Source of the DNA: Kordiimonas lipolytica
Lineage (GTDB): Bacteria; Pseudomonadota; Alphaproteobacteria; Sphingomonadales; Kordiimonadaceae
Direction of reading: 5' to 3'
Assembly (NCBI RefSeq): GCF_001550065.1
Contig: NZ_LRUB01000035.1
Location: forward strand, 310,001 to 374,000
DNA: 64,000 bases
The translations under genes were made by a program, and so were the position numbers. The notes beneath the pieces were generated by a model, which saw only the letters and a list, made by a program, of their open reading frames with translations, was not told the origin of the DNA and made no database searches. Positions within the stretch are counted from its first letter, which is position 1. Every line of letters starts with the position of its first letter. This document shows, in pieces, positions 19,874 to 28,430 of the stretch.

Positions 19874-21682
19874 TCAGGCGCGTCGGCCCATTTTATGGTC
19901 CTGCCCCTGGCTTTCCAGAAGGGCCCGGTTATATTCCTTCATCACATCGCGGTGGCGAATCAAGCCCACAACCACGTTGTTCTGGCTTGGGGAAATAACG
20001 GGCAGCACCTCCTCGCCGCTCATCTCCAGGCGGTGAAGTGCAAGCTGCAGGGCATCGGTGGCTTTCACTTTCTGCGGCGCATCGCGCATGAATTTGGCAA
20101 CCGGTGTCTGGGCCTTTTCCGGGTTGTCGAAAATATCCGGCGGCAATTGGCTGAAGGTCAGGCTGCCGGTCATGTGGCCGGCTTCATCTGTCGCGATCAG
20201 CAGACCGCCGCCCTGAGCGACCAATAGTTCCCTGGCTTTTACGGCCGGTTCAGTATCGCGCACTGTGAAGAAGTCGCGGGTCATATGGTCTGCCACACGG
20301 GCGGATTTCAACAGGTATGTCGCCTTGCCGCCTTCAAGCCGCACACCGCGGTTTGCAAGCTGCATCAGGAAGAAGGAGCGCTCGAAGAAGGCGCTGGTGA
20401 CCATGCTTGCGACCGCTGAGGCAATCATTACTGCGATGGTGACGTTATAATCCCCCGTGATCTCGAAGACGATCAGCATTGTGGAAATGGGTGCGCCAAG
20501 CACTGCAGAAGCCACAGCCCCCATACCCACAACAGCATACAGGCCGGGGGTGGACGCCAGGTCCGGGAAGATGGCGGCTGCGACAATGCCAAAGGCGCCG
20601 CCAAGCATGGCCCCCAGGAACAGGCTGGGGCTGAAAACGCCGCCGCCGAAACGGCCCGCATAGGAAATGACGGTTGCGGCCATCTTGGCCACCATCAGCG
20701 ACAGGAGAAGCTCGAACCCATATTCGCCGTTGAGGGCCCGGCTTGTGGCTTCATACCCAACGCTGAGGATTTCCGGGTAGAAGATCGCGATGGCGCCAAC
20801 AAACAGCCCGGCTGTCGCAGGCTGCAGCCAGTATGGAATTTTGCCAAGCTTGATGCGGACCTTGTCGCCCCAGTCCATGCCAGCCATGAAGGTGACCGCC
20901 ACAAAGGCGGCACCGATGCCCAGGATGAAGAAAGCCGGAAATTCCCAGAAACTGGCAATCATATATTCCGTTGTCTCAAATGCCGGGAAGTTGCCCAAAT
21001 GTGCACGGCTCACCAACGTACCTGCGATAGCAGCGATCACGATGGGGGCAAAGGCGTGCAGGGCATAGTGCCCTAGAATAACCTCAAGCGCGAAGAAGAC
21101 CCCGGCGATTGGCGCATTAAAGGAGGCCGCGACCGCGGAAGCGACACCGCACCCCAACAGGGTTCTGGCAGCCGATGGGTTCAGGTGCAGCGCCCGGGTA
21201 AGGGCTGAGGCCATTGTGGCCCCAAGATGCACCACCGGTCCTTCGCGGCCCATAGATGCACCCGAACCCAGTGAAACGATGGTGGCCACAGCGCTTGCAA
21301 TGCCACTTTTGATGCCAAGGCGACCGTTATGAAGGGCTGCTGCTTCAATCACGTTGGGCACGCCGCGGGCCTGGTGCTTGTTGATGAAGCGTAAAATCTG
21401 TCCGACAACCAGGCCGCCGCCCACAAGTGCGGCCATGATGTGCCATACGGGCAGGTGCTTGGCACCGGAGGCCAGTTCGGCTTCGCTCAGGCCGTAAACC
21501 AGTTCGAGGAGGGCGCCGATGGCAAGATAGAAGCCGATGGCAGCATAACCGCTGATGACGCCCACAATGACCGCGAGCACGGTGATCGCGCCGAATTCAT
21601 ACCCGCCGGCGGAAAACAGCGTGGTACGGACACGGCGCCTGATGCGGCCAAAAAAACCTGATTTTTTGCCAGACATCGGCAT
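19874..21682 (-). CDS. ClC-family chloride channel with C-terminal CBS domains
   Basis: A ClC membrane protein of about 602 residues. The gating-glutamate segment GSGASMGREGPVVHLGA is intact, and GAVASAVLGAPISTMLIVFEITG is the helix N-like motif near the pore. Where H+-coupled exchangers such as E. coli ClcA have EE at the inner proton site, this protein reads FALEVILG, that is E then V (21080-21085). CBS-type repeats follow (VADHMTRDFFTV and GLIRHRDVMKEYN). I chose the ATG at 21682 (MPMSGKKSG) with GGGAGAG upstream; the longer frame starts inside the asmA promoter gap. It is divergent from the asmA-like gene. Confidence 0.88.
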   Translation of the reverse strand: MPMSGKKSGFFGRIRRRVRTTLFSAGGYEFGAITVLAVIVGVISGYAAIGFYLAIGALLELVYGLSEAELASGAKHLPVWHIMAALVGGGLVVGQILRFINKHQARGVPNVIEAAALHNGRLGIKSGIASAVATIVSLGSGASMGREGPVVHLGATMASALTRALHLNPSAARTLLGCGVASAVAASFNAPIAGVFFALEVILGHYALHAFAPIVIAAIAGTLVSRAHLGNFPAFETTEYMIASFWEFPAFFILGIGAAFVAVTFMAGMDWGDKVRIKLGKIPYWLQPATAGLFVGAIAIFYPEILSVGYEATSRALNGEYGFELLLSLMVAKMAATVISYAGRFGGGVFSPSLFLGAMLGGAFGIVAAAIFPDLASTPGLYAVVGMGAVASAVLGAPISTMLIVFEITGDYNVTIAVMIASAVASMVTSAFFERSFFLMQLANRGVRLEGGKATYLLKSARVADHMTRDFFTVRDTEPAVKARELLVAQGGGLLIATDEAGHMTGSLTFSQLPPDIFDNPEKAQTPVAKFMRDAPQKVKATDALQLALHRLEMSGEEVLPVISPSQNNVVVGLIRHRDVMKEYNRALLESQGQDHKMGRRA

Positions 21683-21932
21683 ATGGGGATTCTCTCCCAA
21701 AAACTTCAACGCATGGTCTGGCCGCAAGGTGTGCTTACAAGGCGTAATCACCCGTTTGCGCGATATTCGGCCAGAGAACCAAGGTACCTTAGTGTTTGAA
21801 ATCAAAAAGGTTAAGCGAATTCGCCGCATCAATGCCCTATTCTAAAGGCAGGCTTGCAAACTCCCCTTGTCAAAGGGGGATTGATTTCGCACTGTTCTCA
21901 TTGAGGGCAAGTGAATTTGAACGGAGCCAGCT

Positions 21933-24900
21933 GTGAAAACCGGTAAGTTGTTGAAACTGACATATTGGCTGTTCGGGTCGCTGGTGGCGCTTTTGCTGCT
22001 GGCATCTGTAGCAATCGGTTTTCTGGATTGGAATCAGTATCGCGGCACGCTGTCGGAACTGGCATCTTCGCGGCTCGGCATGCGGGTCGATCTGGCCGGG
22101 CGGGTTACAGTCGGCCTGTTCCCGCGTCCAGAGGTGTCGGCAGAAACCGTGCGCCTGTATCCAGCAGCCGACCCGGCGGCTGATTTTGTCGCAACCGCAG
22201 ACCGCATTGATATGCGGCTTGGGTTTGGTGCCCTTCTCAAAGGGGATGTTGCTATTCAGCACCTGGGGTTTGACGGCCTCAATGTGGTGGTGCAGGAAGA
22301 CGCCGAGGGGGCATGGAACGTAAAGGGATGGCCAAAGGCCGAAACTAAGACGGAAACATCAGCCGTTGCCATTCAAATGGAGCGTCTGAAAATCGTGGGC
22401 GGCACGGTTGAGCTTGTGGATAACGCGGGCGTCAGCCGCACCATTGAAGGGTTGTCGTTTAATTTGAAGGGGCAACTGCCGGACGGTCCATTGGAGTGGG
22501 ACGGGAGTTTTGTTGCAGCTGGGCAGACAGTCACATCCTCTGGTCGCCTGCGACCCAGCAGGGGCGAAAGTACCCTCTCGGTGAAGACTGACATTGGCAT
22601 GGCCGGTGGGGCGCTGCATATATCCGGCCGGCTGTTCGGTGACGGTTTTGCCGGTCGTATTCAAACAGAAGGCGATAATCTGGCGTCATTTGCCACGGCT
22701 TTTCAGTCACTGATGGGCGATACGGCCACTGCGTCTTCGCTACCGGAATCGAATTTTCAGTTGGACGTGCAGGTTGACCGCGAGGCCGGCGTCTATAGGG
22801 CGATTTCTCGTACGATGGATGTTGGCGGGACGCGCGGACGCCTTGACCTGACAATTGCCCGCAGAGGCATCGGCTTCCACGCTGCCGGTTCCGCGTCGCT
22901 TGGCATTATCGATCTGGCGCCTTGGCTTGAGGCCTTGGAGAAGACTGACGGCCAGGAAACCGCTGCCACTGAGCCGGCGGGCACTGGTCGCCTGACCGGT
23001 GCGCTGGACGTGGCAGTGGAAGGTATTGAGGTCGGCGGCGGCGTCATCCAGCAAGTGGATGCCGTGGTGCGCTTTACCGAGAGTGGCTTGGCGCTCACAA
23101 ACCTGCAGGCGCTTTTGCCGGGTGGCTCGGGGCTGTTTTTCACGGGCTCTGTGACGCCGACTGAGGGGCAGGGGAAACTGCAGCTGATGTCGGGCAATCT
23201 GCCGGTTTTGCTGCGGTGGATGCAAATTGACGTGTCGGAACGTATTCCGGCGGGGCGGCTGGCAACCGGTGAATTGTCCGCAGACGTCACGATCAGGCAG
23301 GATGAATGGCGGCTGTCCGGGCTTGAGGCACGAATCGATACATCGAATTTCAAGGGACAGGTGATTGGCAGTGCGGGCAGCATTTGGCCGACGGCTGTTG
23401 AACTGGCGGCTGATGCCCTCAATCTTGATGCTTACCTCTCAGACAAGGCTAGCGGTGCGGCGCCCAGGGATATCTTTGCGGCCATGCCGGCAGTGCCGGT
23501 GTCGGTCAAGATGACGGCGGACGAGGTTCTTTGGGGTGGTGCCAAATATTCAGGGCTTCAGCTAACAGGGGATGTGGGCTCGGAACAGGCCAGGCTGACG
23601 GGGCTTTCGGTCAGGCATGCGGGCGGGAGCCTGAACTTGACAGGCAGTTTGCGCCCCATGGGCGATACCCTGGATGTAGAAGCGGAAGCCTCTCTCTCTC
23701 GTTGGGCATTCCCGGCTCTGCGCGAAGGAAGCGAAGAGGCGGCAGGTTATCTGCAGGCCCTGGGTCTTAAGGGCGTCAGTGGCACGCTGTCTGCGGCTGG
23801 GCCACTGGAGGCCATGCGCTTAACTGTCAGACTTGCTGAAGGAGAACAGCGTAACCTGACGCTTAGTGGCGGGGTGGGATTTGCCGGCGGCGCGCTGAAG
23901 ATCGACGGCCTGCAGGGAACCCTTGCTCACGAAGACATGTCGCGTCTGGCCATGTTCGAATCGTATGCTTTGCAGGGCAGGGTGCCGGTAGATATTACTT
24001 TTGCAGTTAGCGACAACGCTGAAGGCACAAGATCCATTACATTGAGTGGCGTTATTGCAGGTGGCCAGATGTTGGCCGAAGGCAGTCAGAAGGGTGATCG
24101 CGAGGACTGGCGCCTCAGCTATGATCACAAGCGCGCGGCGGATGTGCTTGCCCTTTTGGGCCGCGAAGGACAGTTACCACATCCTGCTGAGCCGGTAAGG
24201 GCGCGGGCGCGTGTAACAGCCGCAGGCGGCGGCTGGAACGCAGAAGATATTGAAATCCGTAACGGTCCAGCGCGGCTTGCTGGCGCGCTTTCCATGGGGG
24301 CGGACGACAAGGTCGCGGGCAAATTGATGGCTTCGGGCCTCACATACAATCCGCTTTTGGGGCAACGGCAGGGTAATGTGCCAACAACGCCAGAAACTGG
24401 GCAGGTACCAGCATTCTTTGACCTGGCTGGTCGGGTGGATCTTGCACTCGATCAAGTGGTGATTTTGGGGCAGAAGGTTTCAGCACCAAACGCAAGCCTG
24501 CTGGCCGGTGACCGCAGCCTGCGCTTTGCGCTGGGCGACCAGGCGACGGTGAATGGCGGTGGCTCATCAGTAACACTGAATTTGATTGCCGGTGAGGCTA
24601 TGTCTCTCAGCGGGCAGGTCGATGTTGCCAATATTGATATCGGCGCGATGTTGCGTGCAGAAGGGCTTGCCGCGGCTCTGCAGGGCGCGGCTTCGCTGTC
24701 GCTATCCTTTGACGGGCAGGGCGACAGTCTGGACGCCATTCTGCGCGGGCTTAAGGGGCGGGGAGAAATGAAAGGGCAGGCAGGCAGCCTTAATTTCCTG
24801 GGTGTACCTACGCTGGTGCGGGAAATGAGCAGTGCGCCGACGGCGTCCGCCTTCCTTGGGTCCGTTGGTAATTGGCTGCGACAGGGCAGCACAAGCTATA

Positions 24901-25358
24901 GCACCCTTAATGCGCGCTTTACATTGGACGCTGGCACGATGCTTCTTGAAGAACTGACTGCGGCTGGGGGCTGGGGGCAATTCGGCCTTGATGGCCAGAT
25001 CAACTTCAGGGATTCATTCCTGAACCTCAAGGGCCTGCTGGCCCTGACAACGCCGCCTGACACGCCTGCCATTCCAGTGGAATATACGGGGCCGCTGGAT
25101 AATCCTAGTGCGTCATGGACTAGCCGGGCGCTGGAGCGATTTGTTATCGCCGGGATAGAGCGGCGGCTTCGCGGCAGCCTGGCTAAAGACCTGGAGAAAA
25201 TTCAAGGCGATCAGCCGGTGACAAACCCCGGCGCTGAAGTCTTCACGCGGGCTTTTGACTTGTTGTCCCGTTTGAAGGCGAAGCAGGATGCGCAGAAGAA
25301 AAAAGCTGAGGATGAAGCTACTGATTCTTCTCAAGAGACTGAAGAACAAAGGCCCTGA
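21933..25358 (+). CDS. AsmA-family protein, 1141 residues
   Basis: A large inner-membrane-anchored, mostly periplasmic protein. One N-terminal membrane helix (LTYWLFGSLVALLLLASVAIGF) is followed by the AsmA N-terminal signature (LGMRVDLAGRVTVGLFPRPEV, then GLNVVVQEDAEGAWNV). A long beta-rich middle leads to the AsmA C-terminal region (LSLSFDGQGDSLDAILRGLKGRGEMKG, then FNL-like ARFTLDAGTMLLEEL). AsmA-like proteins are thought to move phospholipids between membranes; the role of this one is inferred. The last 60 residues are Lys/Glu-rich. GTG start with ACGGAG upstream. Its 3' end overlaps the convergent ribbon-helix-helix gene by 41 bases. Confidence 0.88.
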   Translation: MKTGKLLKLTYWLFGSLVALLLLASVAIGFLDWNQYRGTLSELASSRLGMRVDLAGRVTVGLFPRPEVSAETVRLYPAADPAADFVATADRIDMRLGFGALLKGDVAIQHLGFDGLNVVVQEDAEGAWNVKGWPKAETKTETSAVAIQMERLKIVGGTVELVDNAGVSRTIEGLSFNLKGQLPDGPLEWDGSFVAAGQTVTSSGRLRPSRGESTLSVKTDIGMAGGALHISGRLFGDGFAGRIQTEGDNLASFATAFQSLMGDTATASSLPESNFQLDVQVDREAGVYRAISRTMDVGGTRGRLDLTIARRGIGFHAAGSASLGIIDLAPWLEALEKTDGQETAATEPAGTGRLTGALDVAVEGIEVGGGVIQQVDAVVRFTESGLALTNLQALLPGGSGLFFTGSVTPTEGQGKLQLMSGNLPVLLRWMQIDVSERIPAGRLATGELSADVTIRQDEWRLSGLEARIDTSNFKGQVIGSAGSIWPTAVELAADALNLDAYLSDKASGAAPRDIFAAMPAVPVSVKMTADEVLWGGAKYSGLQLTGDVGSEQARLTGLSVRHAGGSLNLTGSLRPMGDTLDVEAEASLSRWAFPALREGSEEAAGYLQALGLKGVSGTLSAAGPLEAMRLTVRLAEGEQRNLTLSGGVGFAGGALKIDGLQGTLAHEDMSRLAMFESYALQGRVPVDITFAVSDNAEGTRSITLSGVIAGGQMLAEGSQKGDREDWRLSYDHKRAADVLALLGREGQLPHPAEPVRARARVTAAGGGWNAEDIEIRNGPARLAGALSMGADDKVAGKLMASGLTYNPLLGQRQGNVPTTPETGQVPAFFDLAGRVDLALDQVVILGQKVSAPNASLLAGDRSLRFALGDQATVNGGGSSVTLNLIAGEAMSLSGQVDVANIDIGAMLRAEGLAAALQGAASLSLSFDGQGDSLDAILRGLKGRGEMKGQAGSLNFLGVPTLVREMSSAPTASAFLGSVGNWLRQGSTSYSTLNARFTLDAGTMLLEELTAAGGWGQFGLDGQINFRDSFLNLKGLLALTTPPDTPAIPVEYTGPLDNPSASWTSRALERFVIAGIERRLRGSLAKDLEKIQGDQPVTNPGAEVFTRAFDLLSRLKAKQDAQKKKAEDEATDSSQETEEQRP

Positions 25359-25557
25359 GCGCGCCGGAAAGAGAACCGCTCCTGGCTTCATCGATTAGCC
25401 GCACAAGCTCGTTCATCGACAGGTCCTGCTCTTTGGCCAAGTGGCGCAAATGACGCCAGAAGCATTTTTCCAGCGAAATTGAGGTTCGGTGGCCAGCAAT
25501 GGTTACCGAATGTTTTTCCAGTTTTGCATCATCAAGATCCAGCATGGTGCTGATCAT
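25318..25557 (-). CDS. Ribbon-helix-helix domain protein
   Basis: The reading KHSVTIAGHRTSISLEKCFWRHLRHLAKEQDLSMNELVRLIDEAR followed by SLSGALRAFVL is the small alphaproteobacterial ribbon-helix-helix (RHH_4) family: strand, helix, then helix with the Ser-Leu-Asn/Ser-x-L pattern. These resemble Arc/MetJ DNA-binding folds, but targets are generally unknown. The start is uncertain: ATG at 25557 (used) or 25545, neither with a good ribosome binding site; an ATG at 25620 would overlap the transporter gene. The 3' end overlaps asmA by 41 bases on the other strand. Confidence 0.78.
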   Translation of the reverse strand: MISTMLDLDDAKLEKHSVTIAGHRTSISLEKCFWRHLRHLAKEQDLSMNELVRLIDEARSGSLSGALRAFVLQSLEKNQ

Positions 25558-25576
25558 GCACCGGAATTGGCGTGGG

Positions 25577-26926
25577 TCAAGAAGTGTTGCGCGCTTTAAT
25601 CGCGCTGACAATTTCACCATGCAGTTTTGCGGTGATGGGATAGAAGAAGATCAGCAGGCCGGAAAGCACCAGCGCGGCCATAGGGATCAGGGTGAATATA
25701 TGACGTATGCCGTCCGCCGTGTTTGCCATGAGCGGTGTGTCCGCCTGATAACCTACAATATTCAACAGGTGACCAAGCGCGAAGGCCGACAGCCCGATGG
25801 AAATCTTCTGGAAGGATGAGGCGACGCCGATCAGCAGGCTTTCGTTTTGCACCATGCTTTTGAACTCGCCATACTCAATCGTGTCCGGCAGCATGCTCCA
25901 GAATATGACAGAATAAGAACTGAGCCCCAATGTCACCACAACCATGGCGCCAAGGGCTAGAGCCGCGTCATTTCCAACCCCACCAAACAGGAGCGCCAGC
26001 CCAATGCTTGCAATCACGCTACCGGCCAGCCATGCGTTCCGCTTGCCGATCTTGAGCGCAATATAGGCCCAGAAGGGGATGCAGAAGAGCCCCGCGCCAG
26101 ACATGATGAAAATGGCGGTGTTTCCGGGCGCGCGGTCGCCGATCTGGCTTTCAAAGAAATACAGGACGCTTTGGCCGATAATGGTGTTGGCCACTGTCAC
26201 CAGCATGATGCCACCCACCAGAAGCAGAAATGGTCCGTTGTGCAAAATGGCCGAAAGGCTTTCCCCGATGGCGCTTGGGTGCCTGTCGGGCAGGTCTTCC
26301 CGCAGTGTGTGGCGCGTTGAAAAGAAACATATCCACAGAACCACAATGCCAACAATCGCGGCGCTGTAGCCCATGACCGAGAAGGCGATATCGTCTGCCA
26401 TGCTCTGTTGCAACCATTTGGCAAACGCCGTGATGGAAACGCCGCCGAGGAAACCGCAATACATGCGGATGGCCGCCAGGCGGGTTCGCCCGTTTGATGC
26501 CCGGGTGACCCTTGCGCTTAAGGCGGAATAGGGAATGGAAACAAGCGTATAGCAGGTTCTGAATAGCAGGAGTGTGGCCAGGATGTAGGCTGCCTGCCAG
26601 AAGCTGTCAGCAAATTGGACAGGCGTGAACAACAGCGCAAACGATATGCCTAGAGGTACGGCGCCGAGCAAGAGGTATGGCCGGTAAGGCCCCCAGCGCC
26701 CCTTTGTGCGTTCTGCCAGATAGCCCATGACCGGGTCGGTTGCGGCATCCCAGACCATGCCAATCAGGAAGATGGTGCCGACGACCTCGGGCGGCACGCC
26801 AACAACATCTGTGTAAAAGAAGAAAAGGTAAAAGCCCACGCTTTGCCAGAACAGGTTCAGGGCGTAATCGCCCGAGCCATATCCCAGGAAGGATTTCCAT
26901 TCTTGTCTGGCAGCCTTCTGGTTCAA
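25577..26926 (-). CDS. GPH/MelB-like sugar:cation symporter of the MFS
   Basis: A 449-residue, 12-helix transporter. The N-terminal half has the GPH-family pattern: GYGSGDYALNLFWQSVGFYLFFFYTDVVG, then GMVWDAATDPVMGYLAERTKGRWGPYRPYLLLGAVPLG, where the DAATDP and KGRWGPYRP motifs hold the cation- and sugar-site acids and the loop arginines. Members carry glycosides such as melibiose, lactose, xylosides or glucans' breakdown products across the inner membrane. It is divergent from lacI with a LacI-type operator 52 bases upstream of its start. By context I infer glucose oligosaccharides as substrate. Confidence 0.9.
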   Translation of the reverse strand: MNQKAARQEWKSFLGYGSGDYALNLFWQSVGFYLFFFYTDVVGVPPEVVGTIFLIGMVWDAATDPVMGYLAERTKGRWGPYRPYLLLGAVPLGISFALLFTPVQFADSFWQAAYILATLLLFRTCYTLVSIPYSALSARVTRASNGRTRLAAIRMYCGFLGGVSITAFAKWLQQSMADDIAFSVMGYSAAIVGIVVLWICFFSTRHTLREDLPDRHPSAIGESLSAILHNGPFLLLVGGIMLVTVANTIIGQSVLYFFESQIGDRAPGNTAIFIMSGAGLFCIPFWAYIALKIGKRNAWLAGSVIASIGLALLFGGVGNDAALALGAMVVVTLGLSSYSVIFWSMLPDTIEYGEFKSMVQNESLLIGVASSFQKISIGLSAFALGHLLNIVGYQADTPLMANTADGIRHIFTLIPMAALVLSGLLIFFYPITAKLHGEIVSAIKARNTS

Positions 26927-26977
26927 TCCGGTCCCCTGGATGGCCTTCGGCAGGCGGTCATAATGAGGTTAAGTGGC

Positions 26978-26991
26978 TGACAGCGCTATCA
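26978..26991. promoter_or_regulatory. LacI-type operator, copy A (transporter / lacI gap)
   Basis: TGACAGCGCTATCA, a 14-bp near-palindrome with the central AGCGCT typical of LacI-family sites. It lies 52 bases before the transporter start and 73 before lacI, so both genes, and the regulator itself, may be controlled from here. One of six copies in the window. Confidence 0.85.
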
Positions 26992-27064
26992 TATTTACGT
27001 GACTGTCGCAATAGCAACGCTATAGTGTTATTCAGGCTTTGTCGAGCGACGCAGGAGTGTAGAA

Positions 27065-28093
27065 GTGGATGATTTAAAGGGAAAAAACGCGACCATCAGT
27101 GATGTCGCCCGGCTTGCTGGCGTGTCGATGAAGACCGTCTCCCGCGTGCTTAACAACGAAAAATATGTCTCGAAGGACAAGAAGGAAAAGGTGCTGGCCG
27201 TTGCGGCTGAGCTCAACTACCGCCCGTCGTTGCAGGCCCGTGGGCTTGCAGGCAACCGGTCTTTCATGATTGGCCTGTTTGTTGATGACCCTAGCGGTGA
27301 TTATATTTCCAAGGTTCAGCGCGGCATTCTGCGTCGGTGTGAAGAAGCTGGCTGTCATTTGGTTGTCGATGTACTCAGAGAACGCGGCAACGATGCCAAA
27401 CTTCGTCAAATCCTGAACAGCATTCGGTTCGATGGCGTGGTCCTGTCGTCGCCTGTGTGTGATGATGTGACGGTTCTGGACGCCCTTCGGGAGCGCCAGG
27501 TGCCCACCGTGCGGATCGGTCCAGGCGTGGATGCCAAGGACATGGGTCAGATCGAGATAGATGATTTCAAGGCCTCTTTTGAAGCGACCGAATATCTGAT
27601 CAAGGCTGGGCACAAGCGTATCGCTTTCGTCAAAGGTGACCCGAACCACGGGTGTTCCCTTGACCGGGAGCAGGGCTATTCCAAGGCCATGCGGGCCCAC
27701 GGGCTGCCTGTCAGTAACGATCTGGTTGTGCCCGGCATGTTCTCGTACGACAGTGGCTATCAAGCGGCCGAAAAGCTGCTGGCGGTCAACGGCCGGCCAA
27801 CCGCAGTCTTTGCTAGTAACGATGAAATGGCTGCAGGCGTTGTCGCCTGTGCCCAGGCGCATGGATTGCGTGTGCCGGGTGACCTTTCTGTCATGGGGTT
27901 CGATGACGACTTCCTGGCAACCATCATATCACCCGCAATTACCACTGTCCGGCAACCGATCGAGGACATGGCCGCGCGTGCGGTCGACCTTATTCTGGAA
28001 GCGAAAGGCAAAAGTGCCGCGCTCGAAGATAAGACCATTACCTTTGATTATGAGCTTGTTGTCCGTAAATCTGTTCAGAAGGTTTCTGCGTAA
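27065..28093 (+). CDS. LacI-family transcriptional regulator of the glucan/glycogen locus
   Basis: Residues 9-55 are a LacI helix-turn-helix: ATISDVARLAGVSMKTVSRVLNN, then KVLAVAAELNYRPSLQARGLAG as the hinge helix. The remaining 280 residues form the periplasmic-binding-protein-like ligand domain (SFMIGLFVDDPSG, then VVLSSPV, AGHKRIAFVKGD, AVFASNDEMAAGVVACAQAHGLRVPGDLSVMGFDDD). The ligand is likely a sugar or sugar phosphate. GTG start with an AGGAG site. Six matching palindromes near metabolic genes in this window are its probable operators. It would normally repress until the sugar is present, although activation cannot be excluded. Confidence 0.92.
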   Translation: MDDLKGKNATISDVARLAGVSMKTVSRVLNNEKYVSKDKKEKVLAVAAELNYRPSLQARGLAGNRSFMIGLFVDDPSGDYISKVQRGILRRCEEAGCHLVVDVLRERGNDAKLRQILNSIRFDGVVLSSPVCDDVTVLDALRERQVPTVRIGPGVDAKDMGQIEIDDFKASFEATEYLIKAGHKRIAFVKGDPNHGCSLDREQGYSKAMRAHGLPVSNDLVVPGMFSYDSGYQAAEKLLAVNGRPTAVFASNDEMAAGVVACAQAHGLRVPGDLSVMGFDDDFLATIISPAITTVRQPIEDMAARAVDLILEAKGKSAALEDKTITFDYELVVRKSVQKVSA

Positions 28094-28286
28094 GAAACAT
28101 CAAATCAGAATTAACGGTTTCGCCGGAATCGTGAGTCGCTACATGGGGCAGGTTTAAACCTTTTCAGTATACATTTGGCGTATTTTCCCCAAATAATTGT
28201 CCGGTAGGACTGTCTTGATGCTGCTTTCTAAGTAACTGAAGTTATTGCGGGAAAAGATATTTTGCGGATTTTTGTTGGCTATAATA

Positions 28287-28300
28287 TGACAGCGCTGTCT
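28287..28300. promoter_or_regulatory. LacI-type operator, copy B (upstream of TBDR)
   Basis: TGACAGCGCTGTCT, matching the family palindrome except at the last base. It is the upstream member of a pair flanking a promoter-like sequence. Confidence 0.82.
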
Positions 28301-28308
28301 GAAATGTC

Positions 28309-28337
28309 TGGACAAATTGCCGCTGTTTTTATAGTTA
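28309..28337 (+). promoter_or_regulatory. Candidate promoter of the TBDR operon
   Basis: TGGACA (28309-28314) and TAGTTA (28332-28337) are 17 bases apart. A start site would fall within operator copy C, a classic repression geometry. The boxes are weak matches and the call rests mainly on this spacing, which is echoed upstream of the GH3 gene. Confidence 0.3.
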
Positions 28338-28341
28338 GATA

Positions 28342-28355
28342 AGACAGCGCTGTCA
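28342..28355. promoter_or_regulatory. LacI-type operator, copy C (upstream of TBDR)
   Basis: AGACAGCGCTGTCA, one base from the perfect palindrome; ATG of the receptor is 76 bases further on. Likely overlaps the transcription start. Confidence 0.82.
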
Positions 28356-28430
28356 TGTTTTGGGAGATATGGCTCATTTAAGCGCCTATTAGGGAAATGT
28401 ACTTAGCTTAGGGGAACGGAAGGGAAATTC

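Larger units (their letters stand above)
28094..28430. other. Regulatory gap upstream of the TonB-dependent receptor
   Basis: These 337 bases hold two LacI-type operators (28287-28300 and 28342-28355, centres 55 bases apart) and, between them, a promoter-like TGGACA / TAGTTA pair. The rest is A+T-rich compared with the genes. No coding frame or RNA gene is evident. Confidence 0.7.

Noticed and set aside
27010..27025. AATAGCAACGCTATAG as a further LacI-type site
   Set aside because: It lacks the TGACAGC half-site and the central AGCGCT; only weak dyad symmetry.
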